Positions 22,472 through 33,218 of a DNA stretch of 64,000 bases are shown in pieces. Where the stretch lies: contig CAJFCJ010000010.1 of NCBI GenBank assembly GCA_904063045.1, positions 1,694,250-1,758,249 of the forward strand. Direction: 5' to 3'. Origin of the DNA: Dimorphilus gyrociliatus. Lineage: Eukaryota; Annelida; Polychaeta; Dinophilidae. The notes below the pieces were generated by a model that ran no database searches, was not told the DNA's origin, and was given only the letters and a program-made list of their open reading frames with translations. Both the position numbers and the translations under genes were made by a program. Numbering within the stretch: the stretch's first letter is position 1; each line of letters starts with the position of its first letter.

Positions 22472-23014
22472 ATGCTAACGGACGAAGAAACTCACAAAGA
22501 AAACTGCCCTAAAAGGAAGAGACGTCAAAAGACGCCTAAAACTCCTGCAGTTGTGCAAAACTTAAAGAGAGTGCGTAGATCTAAGGCTAACGATAGAGAA
22601 AGGAACCGAATGCACAATTTGAATGGAGCCCTGGAAGACCTCCGAGAAAGATTACCGCAATTTGGAGAAGATAATAAACTGACAAAGATCGAAACTTTAC
22701 GCTTTGCTCACAACTACATTTGGGCTTTGACGGAGACCCTACGAATGGTCCGATCGCAGCAACTGTCTCCAGACACTTCTAATCTGCAGTTAGCTGCTTC
22801 TATGGCTTTGCATGGTCCAATGAATATGAATGCAAGATCTACATCCTCCTCTTCCTCATGCTCGCCCATTAACGACGGATTTCCTTCGCCGCACAATACG
22901 CCCTCCTTCCTTCCCGCTCAAACACCTCTATCGAATGAATGGACGAATTGCGGTTGGCAACAAAATGCAGCCCTCCCTCCAAATAACTCTTGCAGTTATC
23001 AGTGTTTCTCCTAA
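22472..23014 (+). CDS. NEUROG: Neurogenin-family bHLH transcription factor
   Basis: Proneural transcription factor that dimerises with E proteins and binds E-boxes (CANNTG) to drive neuronal fate. Single exon, 180 residues, TAA stop. A basic N terminus ([13 protein letters not shown]) precedes the bHLH at residues ~31-90: basic region [20 protein letters not shown], loop [11 protein letters not shown], and helix 2 [20 protein letters not shown], which is the neurogenin signature rather than NeuroD, atonal or olig. The remainder is Ser/Pro/Asn-rich with a terminal YQCFS. Neurogenin genes are typically intronless in animals, as here. The ATG is the first in frame and lies close behind a TATA-containing promoter. 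Very confident for family. Confidence 0.95.
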   Translation: MLTDEETHKENCPKRKRRQKTPKTPAVVQNLKRVRRSKANDRERNRMHNLNGALEDLRERLPQFGEDNKLTKIETLRFAHNYIWALTETLRMVRSQQLSPDTSNLQLAASMALHGPMNMNARSTSSSSSCSPINDGFPSPHNTPSFLPAQTPLSNEWTNCGWQQNAALPPNNSCSYQCFS

Positions 23015-23118
23015 AAAAAAACTGCAAAAATAGAAAAGAAAAAGCAAACGTCCTTCTCTACATATCTTGGCCTTCCAAATTCACAAAAAAAGAGACTAAA
23101 AGAATCTATATTCTGTAC

Positions 23119-23141
23119 ATATATATATATATATATATATA
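23119..23141 (+). repeat. (AT)n microsatellite in the neurogenin 3' UTR
   Basis: Uninterrupted AT run. Confidence 0.9.
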
Positions 23142-23188
23142 ACAAAAAATGATTGTCTATTCTTTATCCAGCTCTTTTTTTCTCCTGT

Positions 23189-23260
23189 TCAACGCTATTA
23201 AGAAAGGCATACTCTTCTTCAAAAAAAAAAATCTCTTCTCTTTATTACTAATAGCGTTGA
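23189..23260 (+). other. Perfect 12-bp inverted repeat in the neurogenin 3' UTR
   Basis: TCAACGCTATTA (23189-23200) and TAATAGCGTTGA (23249-23260) are exact reverse complements separated by 48 bases, between the neurogenin stop and its AATAAA. It would form a stem-loop in the mRNA. Confidence 0.7.
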
Positions 23261-23332
23261 TTGTTCTTTAATTTTTGTTTGTTTGTTTGTTTGTTTATAT
23301 TCTACTGATTACTACTGTTATCATTGTGATAC

Positions 23333-23338
23333 AATAAA
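23333..23338 (+). promoter_or_regulatory. Poly(A) signal of neurogenin
   Basis: AATAAA 319 bases after the stop codon. Confidence 0.65.
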
Positions 23339-26300
23339 AATAAGCAATGAAAGAAAAAGTAATAAAACCGTTATTTCTTTGTCCGAATGAGAATTAGGCT
23401 GGCGGCGTTAATTTCTAGCAAGTCGTTAACACTTCATTTTTTGTCTTCTAAAAATAACTTGACAAGTCGTAAAACTTGATAGTTTTCCTTTATTTCTCAT
23501 CTTTCTCTCCACACCTATCCAACAGAGATCTCACTTCTTCGAATCATCTTTTTTGAAAGGAAAATGAATGCATCTCCTTTCTTCTTGAATGGAAGAGGAT
23601 TTTCTTTCTTTAATTTTTAAATAACCTTCTATTAGAGAGGATAAAAAAAAACTTGACAAAATCAGTATATAATAATAAATCTTTGGCAACGATATGGAGA
23701 AAATAAGAAATGACTGGTTCATGTTTTAAAGGGAAATCATGCAGAATTCCACTCGCGCGCTTTTTTACGGTCGATTTAACAACGACGATTTGCATATGCA
23801 AATTAATTGCTTCGGCCAGGAAATCTTACGTCAACCGCCATTTGTCAAACAGTAAAAATATAAAAAAAAGTACTATTTCCAAAACCTCATACATAAATTA
23901 TATATTCATATCCTTCTCTCTTTAAAAAAGAAATTACCCTATTTCGTGAAGTAAATGGGCTTTTTTTTCAGCCTATGCGAGAGTATTAAAATAAAATAGC
24001 GACATCTTGAATAAAAAAAGAGAATCGGACACGCGACAGTTGTAACGTTATCTCCGAATTTGAACATTGCCGGAGGGAGTGTCAGATAGAAAGATTCGTA
24101 ACTGTTCAAACTTGATTGAACGGTACAAAATATTGAATTGAAGGGAAAGTAGATTAAGGTCAAATTAAAATTGGGCTTAAATTGAATTAATAATTATGCA
24201 AAAGGAAAATATTCCTTCTTTTCTTCCTCTCTATCTCTCACTTTTTTCAGTTTGACTTTACGCATCTAGATTGATAGAACGGAAAACGAGAGAAAACTTT
24301 TGAATGCATAAGCTGTTTAAGAGCTCAGTCAACACTTGTTCAACCATACAGCACCAGAGTCGCTGGTCGATTTGTGTCGCATGAATTTTTTCCCTTTCAT
24401 CTCGCCCGCCGACTCGTGCGCTCGCATGTTGAACGATTTGTTTCGGGTTTCTCTCAATCTAACATTGAAATTCGGCAGCCCTTTGTAAGACTAGTATTAT
24501 GCATACATATGCATATATATTAAAAAGTCACCGAAGGAGGTAGAAATAGGGAAAGTAGATTGGCAGACTATCTTTAGATTATCAACGGAGATTAAGATAA
24601 TCGGCTGTCCGAATGCCACCAGATTGAGGGTTTGGACTACCTTCTTCTCCCTTGGTAATAGTTATTTTAAAATTCATTTTAGAAAATAGGGGTCAAAATA
24701 AGATGGACAAGAAAGGAAGGTTAATAAAATAAAAAGTGGCATGACATCTTAGGAAATATAGAAAAAAAGGGAAACGAAAGAGTTGAATACGATTAACCTT
24801 TTACAATTTTCAAACCCATTCTCTCCATCCATTAGACTCAATTCGGATGGACAGGAGAAAATGACCCACGTCGTTGAATTGTGTAACGGACGTTGTGATC
24901 TTGACAACCAACCCATTTTCTCTTAACGTAAAGTTACGTTACATTTATGGACCCTTGCTAATTTACATACTTTTACACTTTTATTCTTTTACGCATTCAT
25001 TCCGAATGAGAAGAAAAGTTTAAGAAAGTCAGGTTGATTAATAACGGTCCGGTTTTTCCTTTCAAAAACTACCGGACCTTACATCTATTATTACTAAACG
25101 GAAGTGGACGCGAAGAAAGACAGGGGGTTATAATATAAGGAAAGAAATATACATAAATTCTAAAACCTTTTGTAACTATCTGTCAGAGGCGGCCCGGTAA
25201 CAAAATAGAGGTTAAGTGACCAAAGGCAAAAAAGAGAAAAGCTGAAGAAATTATAAGGAAACTATAGAAATATTATCAATTCAACGATCTGAGCATTACG
25301 TAATATTGCAAATATAAGCTCTTTGTTAAAGACCATAGGAGCGAAAACTTTTCCTACGTTCAAACTACTTGGAGGGTTAAACGGAGATCAAATAATATAG
25401 AGTCACGTGACAAATAATCTATTCGATACATTAAAACAAAATACGCTAAAACTCCCCAGAGACAGCTAAGGTTCGTAACGAATAGTTAAGGCCGCTGCGC
25501 GGACTGTGGCAAAAGGATTAAGACATAATTCTCCTTATATCTTCTAATTATCTTCTTAGACGCTTTTCATCCGTTAAAAATCACTATTAAATCTATTTAC
25601 GTTATACGCGTGTCGCAGGGCAGGTGTTCAGCCGCCTGATTCACTCTTCTCCTTTTTTTGTTATATTTTTTTTGTTCAAACACGTTTTCCCGTCCATTTA
25701 CTCACTTCTTCCGCAAGACTAATTAACGTATTCTTCCCTCTATTATCAAAATATATATCTTATTTACATAGCTTAAGGAAAGGATTTTCCCCGAATTTAA
25801 CAAAAAAATAAAGTAGAAAGAAGAGAAAGCACTCCCTTAAAATATACAACAGAGTTATATTAAGATTTGAAAGAAGTGTACAGACCATCCTTAATTATTT
25901 GCAAATTTATGCAAAAAATACGTCGGATGTACCGTGAATGAAAAATGTCCAATTTTTTTTGACCGTTATAAACGTTTTTTTAGTTAAAGAGAGAAGAGAG
26001 AAAAATTGAGAGGGAACGGAAGGGGGAAAAAAACAGTTTCGCATCTGTCGCCGTTTAGAGTGGCTTAGAAAAAGACGGAAGTGAATTATAATTTTGAAAA
26101 CTCTAGTTCCCCTAAAGCCGATTTAAAGTTAATAAAGAAAGGATCAATTTATGCTTCGATATGACACGCGACCAATTTTTTATTGTCTTCCCGTTCGCTC
26201 TTTGAATGCGATATATGACTTTATATTACAAATGTAAGGTAATTATAGCAAACGCACTTAAGCAATTATCCACTTTATTATTGAAAAACGGGGAAAAAGT

Positions 26301-27140
26301 TTAATCAAAGGTGTTGGCGGAATTCGTAGCATCTCTTATGATCTCATTTTTTCACGTCATTCAAGCTTGCATGAGGTCGTTAGATAACGAAGGTAGAGGT
26401 TAATTAAGGTTGATTGTTAGGAGTAAAAGGCTAGAAAAAAATTACTAAGGACTATGTTGTTTCCCATTGAATAGCTTCTGTCTAAAAAGTAGAGGTTCAA
26501 ACCGAGTTGAAACTCGACAGATGTGCATCTACCTAAAGCTTAATGCTAAAGAACCGCAGAGACAGAAAGAGGGAGGGAAATACAGACAGCTAGATGGACA
26601 GAAAGTAGATGGATAGACGTTTGAAGAAAAAAAGAAAGAAAAGAGATTGAAAAGAATTCGATTTCTCTATTACCCATATTGCTTTTCTAAATGCATTGAA
26701 AGCGCCTAGAAGAACGTTATACAGTGTATATTATTTCTCAAATTAAACAAAATTCAAATGTATAGAACGGAAATGGAATGATTAATGGAATTCAATACGC
26801 GTCAAGTAGACGCCGAGGCCTAAAGGTTAGAGCACGTGCTTGACGCGCGAACGGAGGCTTTGACTATAGGCCTATATCAATCGTATTCCATTTCACAGGA
26901 AATAGGCCCTGTATTAAAATACATATAAATATAAAATACACGCGTCGTTGAATTTTCCTATTATATTATTGTAGAAGGTAAAAGTCGAAGTAATAAATCA
27001 TCTTTTTTCGTAGTTTTTCTCATTTTTATAAGAATAGCACCATGTATTTATGAATGTATATGCGGGAATGAATAAGTGGTTTTAAGGGTAAAGAGTAGAG
27101 AGATATTAGATGGAGGTAGAATTGAATAATATACTATTTC

Positions 27141-27146
<6 letters not shown>

Positions 27147-27171
<25 letters not shown>
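27147..27171 (+). repeat. (TA)n microsatellite
   Basis: TA run ending in a TACAGTATA motif. Confidence 0.9.
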
Positions 27172-27172
<1 letters not shown>

Positions 27173-27599
27173 CAGTATATTCCTATCAAATGGTCGTAAT
27201 TTCTCTATATTACCATCGTTAATTTGTTATACTCTCTAGGTAGTCTGTCGTTTAATAGACATTAACGATTTCAGCTCCAACTTTATCTACTTAAATATCT
27301 TCAATTAAGCGATTCTCTTCTATCCGACACGCTTCTTTTCACAACCTCTTTCACTGATAAAATGTATTAATGGACTAATTTGTTCTTCTCTAAAAGCTGG
27401 GCCTATTGAGCAATCTTTCTTCCTGAATTCAATTTTCCGTCCCAGGTAATAAATAAAAAACACAACTCGTTCAATTTTCTTTAATAGGCTTATAAAAAAA
27501 GGACGCGTACCCATAAAGCTCTCGTTCATCACGGTAAAAAATGAATAAGGACGCTTCTCAGATACTCGAACCAGACAAAAGAGACGCTTTGAAGCCGCG

Positions 27600-27614
27600 C
27601 CGTCACCAGGTGAC
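27600..27614. promoter_or_regulatory. Perfect palindrome CGTCACC-A-GGTGACG
   Basis: Seven-base arms around one central base, in a GC-rich island. An odd-centred dyad like this would suit a dimeric transcription factor; it contains a CAGGTG E-box. Family not assigned. Confidence 0.4.
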
Positions 27615-29633
27615 GGGTTCTTACTTTGAAGTCAGCGCGCGCTCCCGCCCTGAAAAATTAGTCTAATTGGAAAAGGTTAATTGCGTAACGGCTCGCGACA
27701 AAGTTTACTTTTGGACCGGTAGTTGAAATTTTTTCATATAGTGCGCTATTTCCTTTGATCCAGACGCATTATAGGCTTACATCATTGTCGAGTGGCGTCT
27801 CCCCGCTGAGCGTGACGTGAAAAAGCATTAAATTACGGCGACTTTGGCGGCGTCTAAAGTCTATAGTTGCGTTTCAAATGACACGCGCCAATTTTTTTAT
27901 AGGTGTAGAATAGAAAAGGCAAAAAAGAAAATTCCCTTTTTTAAAAGTGAGAAAAGGGAGGAGTAAAAAGGGAAAAAATTCACTATGATTAGTTACAGTT
28001 GGCAGATTAATGACACCCAGCTCCATGGTGATTTAAACGTGCTAAGAAAAGTTTCATAGGTCAATGTCAAGGTTACTAATTTTTGAATATATTTATGATT
28101 TTGAGTAGACGGGTTGAGTAGAGGGTGAAGGTGTGAGAGAAGATGGTTGAAAGACTCTTTTATTTCGTATTTCTACTATCATTTTTCATACATGGGCGAC
28201 TAGGTCCTATTATAGGCGGGAAATTAATCTACTCCTTTTTCATTCATACAATTCCCAACTGAAAAATATAAATGCTGGAGAAAACATGTGACCACCAAAA
28301 TAGCTGCATAATAGCAAGTCGGAAAAAAGGTCAATTTTCGAGGTCGTCGGAAAAACGCTTTGTCGGCGAGCGTAAAATTCACGAGTAGATAAGAGCAACG
28401 GGAGGCGGAAATAATGGCTCCCATCACGCAACAGCAGAAAAAAGAGACACTCGACTAACAGAATAAAGAAAAAAAATGAGGTTCATTAGTTGATTTTGTA
28501 AGTTTAAGTTGGTGTTTATCGACTTAAAAGTAAAAAAAACCTTGTCAAAAGTTCAAAGAGTTATAATTCATAAAGAATACTGTATTTTGTCAATGCAAGA
28601 GCCCTATAAGGACTGAAAAGGAGATAGACGAAGAAAAAGGGAAAATTGAAGCAGATGATTGAAGATGGTGCACGCGCGTCCCTGCAGGCGGTGGTCATCT
28701 CTTGTATTGAATACGCTCGCGACCCTTTGTCCGATTTTGAGCGCTGACAATTTGCTAAATTGCGCCAGATAGACCCATAGACAACAATAGGGGAGGTTCC
28801 GTGTCAACTTTCTCTCAGTAGGCCTACTATATACTCCTACTGGGTAGCTGTCATTAAATCTGACATTCCGCCGATCGTTCTATTAACTTTTCAATCTTTT
28901 TATAGGCTGTCTTTACCCTCGTTGGGATTGAATTTTAATTAGCCCTACATGACTATTCCATTCAGAATAAATAATATATAGTTGTACTTCTATACGTTCA
29001 TGAGCCTATATTCCCGCCCTTTTTTTTCAATTTTATAAAGATAAAATGATAAAGATCTCAATATACCCAACTCTCGCTAAATCATACTCCCTTCTAAACA
29101 GTTCATTTATTCTAAATAAGCACTATTAGAGAGATAGAAACAATCGTGTCTATAAGAAGGGTAGTAAGGGATTTTACATTTCCGTTCGACATTTTCAGTG
29201 GCCATAAAACACGCCTGTAAAAATACGTAATAAAGGCGTCAATTTGATTGGGAAATGGACGAGTTTTATTCAATCATTTCATAGTTTGTTTAACGATGAA
29301 ATACGTTTTTTGGTTAGACACTCGACATTTTTCCTCTTCGTTTATTCTCGGCTTAAAAAGCTAACATCAAAAGAGAAATACCCAGCCCGAAAATATTATA
29401 AAACTACTTAAAAATCAAGCCCTTCTTTTCGACTTCCAACAGTATAACCTTCCCTTGTCAAGTACCGGATAAAGTTATAATTAGTTTCCATATATTTCCC
29501 AAATCGCCATTCAATACTGCTATAACAAACATAGTCTATAAATGCTTAATAGTTCTTATTAGAAACCAAATAGATTTTTTCTTTAAAAAAAAAAGTAATA
29601 AGATTTATAATAGTAAAAGTTTTTATCCAATTC

Positions 29634-29660
29634 ATGAACAAGTGCAATAAACTTGTTCAT
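29634..29660 (+). other. Perfect 10-bp stem, 7-nt loop hairpin
   Basis: ATGAACAAGT, loop GCAATAA, ACTTGTTCAT. Weaker pairing extends outward (AAGTT..TATC against GATAACTTT), giving an imperfect hairpin of roughly 60-70 nt. No known small RNA recognised. Confidence 0.4.
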
Positions 29661-29821
29661 TGATAACTTTCATTTAGTTGAAGGTTATTCAATCAGACAT
29701 CTTCTTACAATCATTAGAAGTTTTTTGTCTATTCAATACATTTCTTTGAAGTATGAAGATTCAAGTTATAGTTGTTGAAAATAAGAAATATCTACTTTCA
29801 CAAGTACGTTAATAAAAACTA

Positions 29822-29832
29822 TAGATGGCGCC
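29822..29832 (+). promoter_or_regulatory. CTCF-like motif
   Basis: TAGATGGCGCC, identical to the site at 17914. Confidence 0.35.
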
Positions 29833-32241
29833 ATGCGACATGGAGACAATGTTGGAAACTATTGTGAGTGAAGTCTTTAATCGTTCAATCATATTTTATA
29901 ACAGCTTGAAATTGTAAAGAATAATTTCAATAGATTTAAAGAAAGAAAAAGACAGAGTGAGAGAGAGAGAGAGAGAGACAAAGAAAAGGAAGAAATCAAA
30001 GAAAAGTAGCCATCATTAAAGATTTCTGTAATTCCTTGAACAATTACTAAGTGTTTTGGCCTTATCTACTACCCGTCGCTCCCTGTATTGAAAGACTCAG
30101 TGTTAATTTGCTTACCTTGAAAGTAATCTTACCGAGAGTCAAGTTAGCGCCTGCCCTGAATAGATTCAAGGGATGATAATTACGTAATTTTACGTATACA
30201 AAGCTCGTTAAGCGTCTCAAAACGCTTTTATCAAGTGCACTTCTATTTCTCCTTCCAAGTACTCAACAACAATAAAACGTAAACATTAGTCACTTTACGT
30301 AACATTTCTTGAACTCAAAAGATACTTTTTCCAAAGAATATTCAAGACTGAGAGACAATTATTTTCTTTCTTATTCAAATTAATTATTGTTATTATTATT
30401 ATTATGTTATCAATCATTTTGACGAAAATTACGCAATTTTTATATCAAATTTTAAATGGAAAAGTAATTAAATTATTTATCTTAAATGAAGTTATCCTAT
30501 TCGTAATAAGATCATACAATTATTTAACTTATTATTATTATATTTTCCACAGTAGCGTCATCTAGTGAGAATAATTTTATTATAATAATTCTTATTGAAT
30601 ATTATAATAGAATTATTTATAAGTCGGTAATTTGGTTATAAATAAATTTATGAATATATTAGGCAAGAAAAAAACTAGTTAAAATGTAGCTTTTAATGAT
30701 TATTTCAAATAATTTAAAAGTAATATCAAAAACCTTTCTAATAACTAACAAAAGTGGTTGTTTTGGGTGATAAATGTCCGCATCCTATTGCGTGTATCAC
30801 AGCAGTATATTTTATTATTTAATAACGCCCGAATGCGGAAAAAAAACCACCTAAAAGACGAAAGTGATAGCTAGTATGATCAACAACCAACTCAATTTTC
30901 AAAAGATTCATCGTATGGGTTTTACAAACGATTTTAATATATTCTATTATTTATATATAATAATCTCGTATTAAATTCATTTATTGAAAGCTTGTCATAA
31001 TGAAGTAATAAATTTTTAACTTTAAAATAATTTAACGCCTAAGTAGGTCAATTAAAAAAAACCAACTTATTCAGATAAAAAATGCTCAAGCAACATAAAA
31101 AATAGTTTGACAACTCGTGAGTAGTTTGGAAAGCTGTAGTAGAGTAGTATCACCCATAATTTGAGACTTTTTTATGTAGATTATGAGTCATTTGTTTTAT
31201 AAATTTGATTAGAATATTAGCTATATTATATCACAATTTGACGCACAAAAGCAACATTTGTTCACTTTTACAATTAGAAATTCACTTTAATAATTTCATA
31301 TTGGCTAGAAGAAAGCGTTATTTTGATAATAAATCCTATAAAAGCCCTGAAATATCAGTAAACTCCGCTAATCGAGTTCCGTTACATTTCATAACTCTCT
31401 CCGCTGATAAGAAACCTATTAGACAGTCTAATTGCCCTCAATGTTAAAAAGAATTATGTAAGATCAGACGATTCGTTGATAAAGTCTCTATGGAAGCTAA
31501 AATATCACTCTCATTTCATGGGAAACATTTGATGGTGTGTGAACGTTGTTAACTTTACTTAATTGACTGGAAGAAAGTTTTTCTTTTGAAGAGTTTTGAA
31601 GGAAAGTTTTAAAATTAAACAAAGAAATAAGGATTAAAAAAACCAGTCATCATCCAAAAATAGGAACACCAGACATAATTTTTTATGTAGTTGACACTTC
31701 TCAGATTGAGCTTAAAAAATTCAACTTGTCTAATGAATATTAATTACTTGGGGTATATTAAAGCTAGAGCCGGATTGAGATCTGCAGTAATCGATTGACC
31801 ACTTCATTAAGGTTTTGAGGTGATTAGAGAAATATTAAGTTATAATTTTTACTTAAACTTAGTTATATATTTTTTTTTAGATTGGAAAAAAGTCTTATTT
31901 GCTCCTTCAGCGACGATCAGTGTATTAACCGGACTACTTTTCAGGTATAATCTCGGCCATTTGCTGATAGATTTAGCATACCCCTAATAATCTGTTCTAA
32001 AACGAATAGAATCTGCCTTAAAGTAGTCGTAAGAACCTTTTGTTAACGAATATTTTCAGATTAGATCATAAACTTTATAACATAATTAAGAAAGTTATTG
32101 ATTTTACAGAATATTCTTGAGTTAACGTAAAAAAAAACTTTTTTTTTTTATTTCATACGGATTGGGTGCAAAGAGCCCAAAAGAATTTTTTAGCACTTTT
32201 CTCTTGTTTCAGTCATTACGTTTAGATTTATATTTGCGAAA

Positions 32242-33218
32242 ATGAAAGAAACAAATCACTTGGCATCTCAAGTTCTTAAAGATTTAGGATCGGACACGGA
32301 AAGATTGGAAACGTTAAGTTCTATAGCGGTTGGCAATGAAACACAGCAAGGCGTCGAAGCTGCTTCTACAGCCATAATTACTCCAGACAATGCAGATTCT
32401 ACGTCAAAGCAGAAGGAAAGTGGTATGTTGGTGAGATTATTTAACGAAATAAACAGTTTGACAGAAAATTCAGAAAAAGAAAATGGCGAATCTGTCGATG
32501 AGAACGGTAATGTTCAAAAATTAACCGATGAAGCAGGTAAGGAGGAAAGCGCTTCGGAACTGCCGGAAGAATCATCTAGTACTACCAGTAATACTACTAC
32601 TACTACTAATACTAATACTACGAATACTACTCGTGTACGACGACGAAAGCAAGAGCACCCGTTTAAGAGTCCAGAGAAAAATGATCCAAATTTTCGAGGT
32701 GTTCATTTCTACATGCAGAACCATCTAACAAAGGACAGAACTGGAATTGAATTTTGCATAGGGGGACGATTCGAGTACTTGAATTTTCATCTTTTTTTAA
32801 CGAGTCGATTTACTTAATTTCTTTAAATGTTTTAGTTGCAGGCGACCTGGAAAAAGACGTCAAAGTGAGGTTATAGGGGCGAAGTGTTTAATAGTAGGAT
32901 CGTACGAGTATCTAGAGAGAAAGCGGAAATCAAGGCGTTTGAATCGAAAATCATTTGTGAAGGAATGCGCATCTTGTCGGTCGAGGAAAACGCCTTTATG
33001 GAGAGATGTCGAGTCGGTACCATTATGCAACGCTTGCGGTATTAGGTAAGTTAACAAATTGTTTTTTTGAATCGTTATGTTAATTATTTATACAACGTTT
33101 GTCAAACAGATTCAAGAAATACAAGTTACGATGCGAAAACTGCTGGTCCGTTCCACGCAAGGAGAAATCTAGATTTCCGTGCGAGCAATGTGGCGGATCT
33201 ATTCAAGATTACAACTAA
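32242..33218 (+). CDS. ZGLP1-like GATA zinc-finger protein
   Basis: Three exons: 32242-32774, 32842-33045 and 33110-33218 (TAA), introns 67 and 64 bp, 281 residues. Exon 1 begins with an acidic Ser/Thr/Asn-rich region (a run of Thr/Asn codons at 32580-32630), then HPFKSPEKNDPNFRGVHFYM. Exon 2 is basic, ending in the GATA-type finger C-ASC-RSRKTPLWRDVESVPL-CNAC-GIR. Exon 3 continues KKYKLRCENCWSVPRKEKSR and CEQCGG, a second Cys4 unit. The KKY..RC..CW.VPRK order after the finger is that of vertebrate ZGLP1 (GATA-like protein 1), a germline transcription regulator, rather than GATA1-6. The spacing between cysteine pairs is 16 residues, one less than the usual 17. The exon 2 acceptor is ambiguous: TTTAG at 32835 would add two residues. 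Nuclear; germline role is inference. Confidence 0.8.

Larger units (their letters stand above)
23339..32241. other. About 9 kb gene desert downstream of neurogenin
   Basis: No convincing exons on either strand. Unlike the pure AT-rich deserts elsewhere in the window, it has islands of more complex, GC-richer sequence (about 24.3-24.6, 27.55-27.9 and 28.3-28.8 kb) containing palindromes and E-box, Sox and homeodomain-type motifs. This is what a cis-regulatory landscape of a developmental gene would look like, but that is inference. A tRNA-like fragment near 26820 lacks a B box. Confidence 0.4.

Noticed and set aside
26815-26875. tRNA-like sequence (GGTTAGAGCACGTGCTTG... followed by GCGAACGGAGG)
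   Set aside because: A-box-like and anticodon-arm-like parts are visible, but the best anticodon stem leaves a five-base loop and no B box (GGTTCGANTCC) follows. At most a decayed tRNA-derived fragment.
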